Source: CAYHMW01 sp964357925 (GTDB lineage Bacteria > Patescibacteriota > Microgenomatia > UBA8517). Taken from it: DNA of 20,914 nt. Where the stretch lies: contig CAYHMW010000018.1 in assembly GCA_964357925.1 (NCBI GenBank), forward strand, positions 1 to 20,914, given 5' to 3'. The notes beneath the pieces are model-generated. The model did not search any database. It was not told the origin of the DNA and was given only the letters and a program-made list of their open reading frames with translations. Position numbers and translations under genes: made by a program. Shown piece after piece: positions 1 through 7,083 of this stretch; position 1 is the first letter of the stretch; the number at the start of each line of letters is the position of its first letter.

Positions 1-101
1 GCTTGCTCAACGCCGGTTTCAAGACCAATTTTGCCAAAGCCAGTGATTGGGTCGCCGACATTTGGGTTGGCTGCTAACTGTTTGATGATATTTTCTGTCA
101 T
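1..101 (-). CDS. Start of a fifth small VirB2-like pilin protein (partial)
   Basis: Only the first 33 residues are visible before the window edge. The start is the ATG at 101-99, which overlaps the TGA of the upstream gene as ATGA, so translation is probably coupled. The peptide begins MTENIIKQLAANPNVGDPIT and continues with GFGKIGLE, which resembles the IDPFGKIS stretch at the N-terminus of the preceding protein. I infer a further member of the same tandem pilin-like set. No membrane segment has been reached yet, so the family call rests on position and this short similarity. Confidence 0.6.
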   Translation of the reverse strand, partial: MTENIIKQLAANPNVGDPITGFGKIGLETGVEQ

Positions 102-466
102 GGTGTGAATATTTTAAATTGCAAAAGTCCGGATGCTTGGCCATATAGGACCATACCTATGATGGCGGCGATAGCGAAGGCACCTGCTGCTACCACAAGA
201 CCTATTATTGAGTTATAGATCCTTTGCCATGCCATCTGCACTTTTTGAGGGTCATCACCTGCACCCAGGAAATCGTAGCCGGCCAGGATGAAATTGAGCA
301 CTGCATAGAGCCCCGCACCTACTATCATGAGTCTAAATAAATTCTGAATAAGGATGGGGAGACCGTCTTCAGTCCCTCCTGCAAATCTTGACACACCCTC
401 AGGTGCGCTGATTTTGCCAAAAGGATCTATTCCTCCTGATAAAAGTGTTGTGTTTATTTCGTGCAT
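98..466 (-). CDS. Small two-helix membrane protein, TrbC/VirB2 pilin-like
   Basis: This 122-residue protein has a polar N-terminus and two hydrophobic segments, about residues 43-65 and 84-108. Between them lies the polar stretch GAGDDPQKVQMAWQRIYNSI. Two helices joined by a short basic loop with a DPxK motif is the layout of TrbC/VirB2-type conjugative pilins, which are common in CPR genomes. It has no obvious cleavable signal peptide. It abuts the upstream gene (467-796) with no gap and overlaps the next one by 4 nt, so it is mid-operon. The role, a pilus subunit or inner-membrane channel component, is inferred from topology and repetition, not from a database match. Confidence 0.7.
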   Translation of the reverse strand: MHEINTTLLSGGIDPFGKISAPEGVSRFAGGTEDGLPILIQNLFRLMIVGAGLYAVLNFILAGYDFLGAGDDPQKVQMAWQRIYNSIIGLVVAAGAFAIAAIIGMVLYGQASGLLQFKIFTP

Positions 467-796
467 TTACTCTGTTAGATTTAGTCCGGTAGTTAATGAG
501 AGAATTTTTAGGAACCAGTAACTGGAAAACAGTAAAATAAAGCCAAGAATTGACCAGGTAATGATTTGTCGGCCCTGTTCGACTTTTTGGGGGGAATCTG
601 CCCCTTGGATAATAAGGAACCCTCCATAGATTATATATCCTACACAGACGAGACCGCCGACAGCAATTAAATTGTTTACAATTACTTCTGTAAGGCTATT
701 AAATCCGCGACCTCCAGTAACAGAAAAACAGTCTGTCCAGTATCCGCCGCAAAAAGCACTTCTAATATTAATTGCAAGTAAGTCTTGATTGCCCAT
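467..796 (-). CDS. Small two-helix membrane protein, TrbC/VirB2 pilin-like
   Basis: The protein has 109 residues and two predicted membrane helices, about 39-62 and 82-103. The loop reads QGADSPQKVEQGRQIITWSI, matching the DPxK...R..I..SI pattern of its neighbours. The N-terminus holds two cysteines (GGYWTDCF region) that could pair outside the membrane. It is the third gene of the minus-strand operon, starting 9 nt after the gene at 806-1165. I see no Shine-Dalgarno sequence before its ATG. It is a paralogue of the flanking genes, and its function as a pilin-type subunit is inferred. Confidence 0.7.
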   Translation of the reverse strand: MGNQDLLAINIRSAFCGGYWTDCFSVTGGRGFNSLTEVIVNNLIAVGGLVCVGYIIYGGFLIIQGADSPQKVEQGRQIITWSILGFILLFSSYWFLKILSLTTGLNLTE

Positions 797-805
797 TGTT
801 TTGGT

Positions 806-1165
806 TTAGATAAATACGTCTCTTGCCTGTTTTACTCCAAAGATTCTGGTAAATAGGATGGTCATCCAATAGGCTGTAAAAACGACGAGGAAACCTACTA
901 TTGCATAGTAAATCCTTTTTCTACCTTGGGCAAGTTTTGATGGATCACCTTCTGACATTAGGACATCGAAAGCGCCGAATGCGAAGTATATAAGAGCGAT
1001 AAAACCTGCAGCAGAAAAGATTGCTCCTGTGATCGTCGAATCGAATAACTCGGCAAGTTTGAAGCCTGAAAACTTGAATCCCTCTGGGGCGAGTTCGTGA
1101 AGATCTGTGCGTGAGAGCCTATTGTCTGCTCCTGATGGGGCGAGTTGGGCTAGTAGAGTTAACAT
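806..1165 (-). CDS. Small two-helix membrane protein, TrbC/VirB2 pilin-like
   Basis: The protein has 119 residues: a soluble N-terminal 40, then hydrophobic segments at about 45-68 and 88-110, with the loop SEGDPSKLAQGRKRIYYAIV between them. This GDPxK loop is shared with the other three complete proteins of the operon. Its ATG lies 3 nt past the stop of the upstream gene, so re-initiation is likely. The end (FGVKQARDVFI) is cytoplasmic or periplasmic depending on topology. Family membership is moderately sure. The exact partner system (conjugation, DNA uptake or pilus) cannot be read from this window. Confidence 0.7.
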   Translation of the reverse strand: MLTLLAQLAPSGADNRLSRTDLHELAPEGFKFSGFKLAELFDSTITGAIFSAAGFIALIYFAFGAFDVLMSEGDPSKLAQGRKRIYYAIVGFLVVFTAYWMTILFTRIFGVKQARDVFI

Positions 1166-1168
1166 TGG

Positions 1169-1804
1169 TTAGCCTTCTGGAAGAATACCTAGAATATCAA
1201 CACCAACAAGTTCCAGGAAAAAGGTTGAAAATATAAGCAGGAGGAGACCGCTTAAACCAGACTCTATTATGCTTTTGCCGCCGCTAATTTTTCCAGGGTC
1301 GCCTTTACTTATCATTACTAAATAACCTCCCCAGACCATCATTAAAAAGGCGATGCCACCACCAAAACCTATACTCCAACTAAAGAAAAAAGTGGCAAGA
1401 TCCTTAGTGTTACCGATATTTATGCAGCCAATTGCTGTGTCGAGCTCTGATCCACTAGTACATCCTCCTTTAAGGGCGCCAGGCAATGTATTGCTATAGG
1501 AGTCGCTGCTGCTGCCGCTGTTGGTTGCACTGTTATTGCCAGAATCAGCGGGTTCGTTGAGTACACAGCTTCTGGAATCATTATTGCATGAGCCGACACG
1601 GCAAGGGTTGTTTGGGTCTGGCTTATACCCATCGTCGCAATTATTTTCATCTATGGTGCAAGTAGCAGTACTAACACGACCCGTAAAGGTAGCGCTGCTG
1701 CGGCAGCGATATGTTCCTTGTGCGTGAGCTTCAGAGTGGGGGGAAAGTGTAAAAAACATGGACAGGAAAATGGTGCTAGTGAGAAATAGTAATGCTTTCT
1801 TCAT
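1169..1804 (-). CDS. Secreted cysteine-rich membrane-anchored pilin-like protein
   Basis: This 211-residue protein is the first gene of the pilin-like operon. It opens with a clear signal peptide (MKKALLFLTSTIFLSMFF, likely cut after SEAHA). Residues 30-130 form a Cys-, Asn- and Ser-rich region with about eight cysteines, consistent with a small disulfide-bonded extracellular domain. Two membrane helices follow at about 142-165 and 181-203, separated by SKGDPGKISGGKSIIESGL, the GDPxK loop shared with the downstream genes. It is therefore a pilin-like core with an added exported head. A TAAAAT -10 box ends 7 nt before the ATG and there is no Shine-Dalgarno, so the message is probably leaderless. 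Confidence 0.7.
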   Translation of the reverse strand: MKKALLFLTSTIFLSMFFTLSPHSEAHAQGTYRCRSSATFTGRVSTATCTIDENNCDDGYKPDPNNPCRVGSCNNDSRSCVLNEPADSGNNSATNSGSSSDSYSNTLPGALKGGCTSGSELDTAIGCINIGNTKDLATFFFSWSIGFGGGIAFLMMVWGGYLVMISKGDPGKISGGKSIIESGLSGLLLLIFSTFFLELVGVDILGILPEG

Positions 1805-1811
1805 AATTCTG

Positions 1812-1817
1812 ATTTTA
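1812..1817 (-). promoter_or_regulatory. -10 box of the pilin-like operon, probable leaderless promoter
   Basis: On the minus strand TAAAAT lies 7 nt before the ATG at 1804. No convincing -35 is seen 16-18 nt upstream. Transcription from this box would begin at or next to the start codon. It sits back to back with the promoter of the SpoIID gene. Confidence 0.5.
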
Positions 1818-1818
1818 G

Positions 1819-1846
1819 TTTAACATAAGAATGGAAAGGGTATAAT
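1819..1846 (+). promoter_or_regulatory. Promoter of the SpoIID gene, probable leaderless
   Basis: A perfect -10 TATAAT (1841-1846) is preceded by TTTAAC (1819-1824) at 16 nt. The GTG start codon at 1852 begins 6 nt after the -10, where transcription is expected to start, so little or no leader is possible. Confidence 0.6.
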
Positions 1847-1851
1847 AGTTT

Positions 1852-3528
1852 GTGAGGAAGATCATAGTGTTTTTGGTGTTTGTAATGTCCCTTTTTTTTG
1901 TGAACAAGAATGTGTTTGCGAGCCACTGTGCATCTCACGATTATGATTGCCAGATTGGCGAGATTCAGCGGGAAATTGATGCCCTTGCGCCTGCTCATGA
2001 GAATAACAAGAAGGAACTGGATTCTTTGAATAAGCAAGTGAGGGATTTGAAGAAGCGAATTGAAGGGCTTTCTCGTGAGCTTAATCAACTTGAAGTTACT
2101 ATAAAAGGGCGAGAAGAGGACTTGGCATATGCTCGCGCGATTTTTGATGAAAAAGCGGAAAACCTTTATGTGATGATTCGCACTTTTGATCCCATCTTGC
2201 CATTTTTGTCTTCAGCTCGCGCAACGGAGGCGATTTCTGAGGCCCACTTTCAACAGCGGGCAGTCGACGGGGGCAGGCAGGCGATGGAATCTTTTGCGGT
2301 CGAGATAGTAAAGCTAAATGAGGATAAGGTGAAGCTGGTCGCGAGCCGGGAATCGTTGGCGACTCTACAGGCTTCTGTGAACGATCGCGCAAAGTTTTTG
2401 GGAGCTGAGGTTAGCAAGGTTGAGAATTATTTAACTACACTTTCATCCAAACAGGAAGAACTGATTGCTCTTAAATCTGCTGGGTTTCAAACTTCGATTG
2501 GAGATACGCCGCCTGTTGTCGTGCCTTGTGCGGGGCCGCCGGGGCAAACTAACTTTTGTGATCCGGGATTTCGACCAGCATTCGCCGGGTTTTCATTCGG
2601 AGCACCTCACCGGACTGGGATGAGCCAATATGGTGCACTAGGACGCTCCAAAAGCGGGCAGAATGCTGAGACAATTTTGACTGCCTATTATCAGGGAGGG
2701 GAGCTGAAAAAAGACTATGCCAGCCCTGATACTATTGGTGTAACTGGGATTGGGAGGGTATCTCTTGAGGACAATTATTTGCTTGGAATTTATGAAGTTC
2801 CTGAGCGATGGGGAGATGAAGGTGGATTTGAGGCTCTGAAGGCTCAGGCTGTGGCTGCGAGGAGTTATGCGCTTTATGCAACGAACAATGGGGCGGGTTC
2901 TATCTGCACAACTGAAAGTTGTCAGGTTTATAAGCCGCAACTTAAAAGTGGTAAGTGGGCGGAGGCTGTTCGTGCTACACGAGGATGGGTAATTCTAAAA
3001 GGCGGACAACCTGCATCTACCTATTATTCTTCAACAACCGGTGGATTTACGATTTCTCAGTGGGGGTGGAATGGAATTCGCGACACTTCTGGCTCTTGGC
3101 CAGATACTGCTTACGAAAAAATTGGAGGCAGCCCATGGTTTTATATGGGGTGGTATAAAAGCCGTGGGGGGCAGGCTTGTGGCAGATCTCATCCCTGGCT
3201 TACAGGTGTCGAGATGTCGGATATTTTGAATGCGTGGAGTGTTATTGAAAATGGTGGCGGGGATGTATCTCGAGTAACACCTATTGATACTTCTTGCTGG
3301 AGTGGGAGCCCGTACTCGATCTCGGACCTAACCAATATTGGTGGTTTTACGAGTGTAAATAGTGCAAGTGTGATTTATTCGAATAATGGGTCAACACAAA
3401 CTGTGATTTTTGGGACTAACAAGGGAGGTGTGAGTGTAAACGGCGATGAGCTTAAGAAGGCTTTCAACTTAAGGGCTCCGGGATATGTTGGTATTAAAAG
3501 CAGTTTGTTTAATATTGAGGTGCTTTGA
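1852..3528 (+). CDS. Secreted SpoIID/LytB-type cell-wall protein with coiled-coil N-terminal half
   Basis: SpoIID-family proteins act on peptidoglycan: SpoIID is a lytic transglycosylase and LytB an amidase enhancer. This 558-residue protein has a signal peptide (about 1-23), a long coiled coil (about 35-205) like that of CwlO/PcsB-type wall hydrolases, a Pro/Cys linker, then a SpoIID domain (about 245-545). Hallmarks are TGMSQYGA (255-262), EALKAQAVAARSYAL (327-341) and TYYSSTTGG (390-398). The start is GTG at 1852, placed by the TATAAT box just upstream. The protein is exported and probably works at the cell surface, perhaps in division or in opening the wall for the divergent pilin system. 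The domain assignment is strong, the substrate unknown. Confidence 0.88.
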   Translation: MRKIIVFLVFVMSLFFVNKNVFASHCASHDYDCQIGEIQREIDALAPAHENNKKELDSLNKQVRDLKKRIEGLSRELNQLEVTIKGREEDLAYARAIFDEKAENLYVMIRTFDPILPFLSSARATEAISEAHFQQRAVDGGRQAMESFAVEIVKLNEDKVKLVASRESLATLQASVNDRAKFLGAEVSKVENYLTTLSSKQEELIALKSAGFQTSIGDTPPVVVPCAGPPGQTNFCDPGFRPAFAGFSFGAPHRTGMSQYGALGRSKSGQNAETILTAYYQGGELKKDYASPDTIGVTGIGRVSLEDNYLLGIYEVPERWGDEGGFEALKAQAVAARSYALYATNNGAGSICTTESCQVYKPQLKSGKWAEAVRATRGWVILKGGQPASTYYSSTTGGFTISQWGWNGIRDTSGSWPDTAYEKIGGSPWFYMGWYKSRGGQACGRSHPWLTGVEMSDILNAWSVIENGGGDVSRVTPIDTSCWSGSPYSISDLTNIGGFTSVNSASVIYSNNGSTQTVIFGTNKGGVSVNGDELKKAFNLRAPGYVGIKSSLFNIEVL

Positions 3529-3534
3529 TTGCGG

Positions 3535-3540
3535 TATAAT
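3535..3540 (+). promoter_or_regulatory. -10 box for the PH-like/smpB operon, probable leaderless promoter
   Basis: A perfect TATAAT lies 7 nt before the ATG at 3548 and 7 nt after the SpoIID stop codon. The -35 region is weak (TATTGA at 16 nt is the best candidate). No Shine-Dalgarno sequence fits between the box and the start codon. Confidence 0.55.
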
Positions 3541-3547
3541 GATGTAA

Positions 3548-4159
3548 ATGGGAGATGTTTTTGTAACTCCGGATCAACATGTTCATGCACACAGCCATTC
3601 GAGCAGTCCCTTGGCGGCGTATAACTACAAACCCTCGAGGATAAAGTTTGTCGGAACTGATGAAAAAGAAAAAGTGATTTTACTTTTGAGACGACATCCA
3701 ATTACGAATGTCCGTTGGATTGGCCTTGCGGTGCTCATGGTATTGGCGCCACTTTTTATATCAATGACCGGGGCACTGGATTTTGTTCCTGTGCGATTTC
3801 AATTGGTTGGGATTTTAATGTGGTATCTCATTACAACCGCATTTATTTTTGAGGAATTTTTGGGGTGGTACTTTCATGTTTTTATCATTACTGATGAGCG
3901 TGTTTTTGATGTTGATTTTGTTAATTTGGCTTATCGGGAGATTAGTGAGTGTAATATTGATCAGATTCAGGATGTGACCGTGAGAGTGGGGGGCGTGCTT
4001 CGGACACTATTTAGATTTGGGGATGTTTATATCCAAACTGCATCAGAGAATCCGCAAATTGAATTTGAGGCAGTGCCTAATCCTGACGGAGTATCGAAAA
4101 TTCTTCGGGAGCTTCGGGTGGAGGAGGAACAGGAGAAGTTAGAAGGGAGGGTAAGGTAG
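3548..4159 (+). CDS. Membrane protein with bacterial PH-like domain
   Basis: The protein has 203 residues. A His-rich N-terminus (DQHVHAHSHSSS) is followed by two membrane helices at about 57-80 and 86-110. After these comes a soluble C-terminal half with a beta-rich pattern (FIITDERVFDVDFVNLAYRE, then IDQIQDVTVRV and FGDVYIQTAS), typical of bacterial PH (bPH2/YdbS-like) domains. Proteins of this type are membrane anchored with the PH fold in the cytoplasm; their ligand is generally unknown. It begins an operon leading to smpB and ssrA. The His-rich head could bind metal, which is a guess. Confidence 0.75.
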   Translation: MGDVFVTPDQHVHAHSHSSSPLAAYNYKPSRIKFVGTDEKEKVILLLRRHPITNVRWIGLAVLMVLAPLFISMTGALDFVPVRFQLVGILMWYLITTAFIFEEFLGWYFHVFIITDERVFDVDFVNLAYREISECNIDQIQDVTVRVGGVLRTLFRFGDVYIQTASENPQIEFEAVPNPDGVSKILRELRVEEEQEKLEGRVR

Positions 4160-4171
4160 TTCAAATCTAAG

Positions 4172-4393
4172 ATGGAAGAGTATTTGGGACTAGATACAGT
4201 TTGGTTTTTTATTAAGGTTGTATTTGTGGTCTTGTTGCTTGTGTATAACGTTTTTGCACTTGTTGTTGTGAAGCAGATTAACCTTATGACTGACACTTTG
4301 GAGCTTGGGTTTGAGACCAGCTTGCGTTTTTTTGCAAGGTTTCACTTTTTGTTTGCAATTGCGGTTTTACTAATTGCGATTGTAATATTATGA
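4172..4393 (+). CDS. Conserved-looking small two-helix membrane protein
   Basis: The protein has 73 residues and is almost entirely hydrophobic, with two membrane helices at about 10-34 and 50-72 and a short polar loop (KQINLMTDTLELG). I recognise the layout as typical of small CPR membrane proteins that sit beside phosphatase-like or secretion genes, but no function is known to me. It starts 12 nt after the PH-like gene. Its TGA overlaps the ATG of the next gene (ATGA at 4390-4393), which suggests coupled translation and perhaps a physical partnership with the large membrane protein that follows. Confidence 0.7.
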   Translation: MEEYLGLDTVWFFIKVVFVVLLLVYNVFALVVVKQINLMTDTLELGFETSLRFFARFHFLFAIAVLLIAIVIL

Positions 4394-6249
4394 GTTTGAG
4401 TCCGGCGATTAAGTTGACAGGTGCTAATGATGAGCATGGGTGGGTACATGTCTATGAATATGCACCACCTACTGACTCTTTGCATTCTTCTCGTGGAGAT
4501 TTATATGTTTTGGTCTCGTTGAAACTTGATACCTCGATCGAACTTGGGGTTCATTCCAGAAACACAAGTTTGTCTGTTGTGTCTGAAATAGGATCAGCTA
4601 TTCGTGATTATTATTATGAAAGCACAGAAGAGAGCCTTTATTCTGCGCAGAGAAAGGCATTGGAGCGGGTGTTTGAGAGTAATATGTTTGGAGAGAGCTT
4701 GGAGGTTTGTGTGTTGGTTTTAATGGGTGAGAATGTTTATTTGTCGGCGTTTGGGGGGGGTATTTTTGGCATAGTTCGTGACGGGCGATTTATGAAAGTG
4801 CTTGAAGGCATGCCTCTTCAGGTGACCTCTGCTTCGGGAGTGCTTCAGGCACAAGATACATGTGTGTTTGGAACTATGCAGTTTATGGGGAGAATTTCTA
4901 AGAAGATTGACACTCTTTTTGAGAATGGGAAGATTGATCATGATGCACTTTTGGCACTTTGTGGGGAGGAGAATGCTTCACGAACTGGTGTTTTGATTAA
5001 AAAATATGGAGGGCAGGCTTCTTTGCTGCCAGTGCGTTTATCAGCACCGACCTTTGTTTGGAGGGATAAGATTGTGGCTCGATTGGATGGCATGATTGGG
5101 AGGCTATCCAAGCGTAGATTAAGAGTTTCTCCTGAATTAATGGAAAAAGGCAGGAGTCGCCGGGTGTTATATGCACCGATTGTGGGGTTGGCGCTTCTTT
5201 TAATGTTGAGTGTTAGTGTGTGGTTTGGGGTGAGGCGGTCTGCTAAGTTGAGGCGTGCGGCGGAGTATGCCCAAGTACTTGAAGTGGCCAGACATAATTT
5301 AGATGAGGCCAGGAATTTGTCTGCATTAAACCCAGGGAGGTCGAAAGAACTTGTTTTAGGGGCTAAAAAATCTGTGGATGAGCTCACATCCTCTGGCCGT
5401 ATGGAGCCTCCCGTCCTTGAGCTTAAGAGTGAGATTGAGAAAGGGCTTTCTGAGATTGCCGGAGTTTATAAATCTTCCCCACAGGTCTATTTGAATTTGA
5501 GCTTGATTCGCGAGGGATTTGTGGGCTCGAAAATTGATATTTCCAATGGTGTTGTTCAGGTTCTTGATATGGAACACAACAGGCTTGCAGCTCTTGAGGT
5601 TTCAACCAAGAAGACAGAGCTTTTGGCTGGAAAAGATGATCTTTTTAATGCGTTCTCCGTGTCGGCGTACAGTAATCGCAGTTTTGTAATGTCGATCGAT
5701 GGTGTTCGAGAAGTAGGAGATGAGGTTGTTCTCCAGGTTAAAAGTGACGAATGGGATGCGAATAGATCTCTTTTCTCTGTTTTTGCCGGTAATATTTATG
5801 TCCTCGATAAGCAAAACAACATGATTTATAGGTATCCAGGAAATCGTAGATCTTTTTTGCCAGCTCAAGACTGGTTTGCTCCTGGAATTGAACCTATTCT
5901 CGCTGATATTGTATCTCTCGCTATTGATGGGAAAGTTTGGCTGCAGGATGTTTCCGGGCGAATTCGGGTGTTTGAGCGGGGAGTACCGCAGAGCTTTAAC
6001 GTAACTGGCGTGGATCCTGAAATTTCTACCGGGGGAGATATTTTTACTGATGAGGAGAGCATGTATCTGTATATTTTGGATAAAACCAATAACCGCGTTA
6101 TTGTTCTCAATAAATCTGGCGAATATGTTGCTCAATATGAGGACAGCGACTTTAGTGGTATTTCTGAAATAGTTGTGTCAGAGGTAAATCGTGCTTTACT
6201 ATATCTAAAGGGATCAAACTTAATGCATGTTCCGCTTAAGCATATATGA
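4390..6249 (+). CDS. PP2C-phosphatase-like domain, membrane helix and beta-propeller-like domain
   Basis: The protein has 619 residues. Residues 1-215 look like a divergent PPM/PP2C fold, with SSRGDLYVLVSL near 33-44 and YLSAFGGGIFGIVRDGRF near 117-134 aligning with the usual beta strands. The metal-binding aspartates (the DG/GH motifs) are not evident, so catalysis is doubtful. A membrane helix lies at 260-281, followed by a helical stretch (285-345). Residues 360-619 contain repeated short beta-strand units (such as NIYVLDKQNNMIYRYPG and YLYILDKTNNRVIVLNKSG) like an NHL or propeller sensor. The likely topology is a cytoplasmic PP2C-like part with an outer propeller. It is coupled by ATGA overlaps to both neighbours. 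Domain calls are inferred from pattern. Confidence 0.65.
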   Translation: MSLSPAIKLTGANDEHGWVHVYEYAPPTDSLHSSRGDLYVLVSLKLDTSIELGVHSRNTSLSVVSEIGSAIRDYYYESTEESLYSAQRKALERVFESNMFGESLEVCVLVLMGENVYLSAFGGGIFGIVRDGRFMKVLEGMPLQVTSASGVLQAQDTCVFGTMQFMGRISKKIDTLFENGKIDHDALLALCGEENASRTGVLIKKYGGQASLLPVRLSAPTFVWRDKIVARLDGMIGRLSKRRLRVSPELMEKGRSRRVLYAPIVGLALLLMLSVSVWFGVRRSAKLRRAAEYAQVLEVARHNLDEARNLSALNPGRSKELVLGAKKSVDELTSSGRMEPPVLELKSEIEKGLSEIAGVYKSSPQVYLNLSLIREGFVGSKIDISNGVVQVLDMEHNRLAALEVSTKKTELLAGKDDLFNAFSVSAYSNRSFVMSIDGVREVGDEVVLQVKSDEWDANRSLFSVFAGNIYVLDKQNNMIYRYPGNRRSFLPAQDWFAPGIEPILADIVSLAIDGKVWLQDVSGRIRVFERGVPQSFNVTGVDPEISTGGDIFTDEESMYLYILDKTNNRVIVLNKSGEYVAQYEDSDFSGISEIVVSEVNRALLYLKGSNLMHVPLKHI

Positions 6250-6689
6250 AAACTATAAACAAACGAGCTCGTGCCAGGTATGAGGTTATAAAGCGGCTCG
6301 AGGCAGGGGTTGTTCTGAATGGGGCGGAGGCAAAAGCGATACAGAATGGGCGGGTTGATTTATCCAGATCTTTCGCGAAGATTTTAAATGGCGAGATTTT
6401 CCTTATTAATATGCAGGTTCATGCCAGGACAGATTTTGGAAGCAATGAGAATGGGCGAACTCGGAAGTTGTTGGTACACAGAAGTGAAATTGAGAATCTC
6501 TTACTGAGTATGAAGAGCCGTAAATTGACGTTAGTTCCCTTGGGGGTTTATAATAAGGGCCGTCTAGTTAAGATTGAGCTCGCACTTGTGCGTGATAAGC
6601 TTAAGCACGAAAAGCGAGAGTCCTTAAGGAGGCGTGATATTGAGCGAGAAACTCAAAAAGAATTGAAGGGGATGAATGGAAGTCGATGA
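6246..6689 (+). CDS. smpB: SmpB, tmRNA-binding ribosome-rescue protein
   Basis: SmpB binds tmRNA and places its tRNA-like part in the A site of ribosomes stalled on messages without a stop codon. The 147 residues fit the family. Recognisable segments are NKRARARYEVIKRLEAG (5-21), GAEAKAIQNGRVDLSRSF (26-43), RTRKLLVHR near 71-79 and the basic tail beginning KHEKRESLRRRDIERE. The ATG overlaps the stop of the previous gene (ATGA at 6246-6249). Its last 22 nt, including the TGA stop, lie inside the tmRNA gene, which is unusual. The tail rich in Arg and Lys is the part that enters the mRNA channel in known SmpB. Confidence 0.97.
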   Translation: MKTINKRARARYEVIKRLEAGVVLNGAEAKAIQNGRVDLSRSFAKILNGEIFLINMQVHARTDFGSNENGRTRKLLVHRSEIENLLLSMKSRKLTLVPLGVYNKGRLVKIELALVRDKLKHEKRESLRRRDIERETQKELKGMNGSR

Positions 6690-7023
6690 GTACATGAACT
6701 TTAACTATTGCAAGCCAAGTTTGGGTAAGACTTGTAAAAATACCTAAAAAATAGCCGACAACGAAAGTTATGAAGGCGATTTCGCTTACGCTTTCGCGTA
6801 AAGTGAATGTCTACTGGCTTCATCGCTTAACTGAACCAGACAGGCATAAACCCGTTTAAGCTTAAGCTATTTACTTGATCTGGTATTTAGACGAAAAAAC
6901 ATGATCTAGTGCAATACACCGTTTGTTTGTTTTTAGGGTAGTGCATGAAATTAAAAACAAAATAAGCTTGTAGTAGTAGTTATTGATCTGATTCAGATCC
7001 GGGTTCAACTCCCGGCATCTCCA
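6668..7023 (+). ncRNA. ssrA: tmRNA (transfer-messenger RNA)
   Basis: The 5' acceptor strand GGGGATG (6668-6674) pairs with CATCTCC (7016-7022), with A7023 as discriminator and no encoded CCA. The D-arm stretch TGGAAGTCGATGAG matches the tmRNA consensus, and the T-arm CCGGGTTCAACTCCCGG ends the molecule. The AAAAAATAGCC motif precedes the resume codon GAC at 6757. The tag frame reads DNESYEGDFAYAFA and stops at TAA (6799-6801), inside the hairpin TTACGC/GCGTAA expected for helix 5. The 356-nt length is normal for a one-piece tmRNA. It lies on the same strand as smpB, whose last 22 nt it shares. No clear promoter precedes it, so it may be cut from the smpB transcript. Confidence 0.96.
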
Positions 7024-7025
7024 CA

Positions 7026-7080
7026 CTCGAAAAGAACGCTACCCCGCACAGGAATGTGCGGGGTTTTGCGTTCGTTCGAG
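7026..7080 (+). terminator. Long hairpin terminator after ssrA
   Basis: The core stem is CCCCGCACA/TGTGCGGGG with a GGAA loop, followed by TTTT. Outer arms GAACGC/GCGTTC and CTCGA/TCGAG extend it over 55 nt. It starts 2 nt past the tmRNA 3' end and should end the smpB-ssrA transcript. Confidence 0.85.
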
Positions 7081-7083
7081 GTT

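Noticed and set aside
1521..1727. Plus-strand and alternative-frame open frames over the Cys-rich pilin-like gene
   Set aside because: The minus-strand gene has a signal peptide, a shared loop motif and a promoter; the others have none of these.
4749..4760. G-run (also at 13502-13509) as a phase-variation tract
   Set aside because: Both runs are about 8 G, lie in intact frames, and polymorphism cannot be judged from one sequence.
5602..6135. 177-codon open frame on the minus strand
   Set aside because: It is fully antisense to the propeller part of the 4390-6249 gene, with no promoter and no protein-like domain; the plus-strand frame has clear repeats and coupled neighbours.
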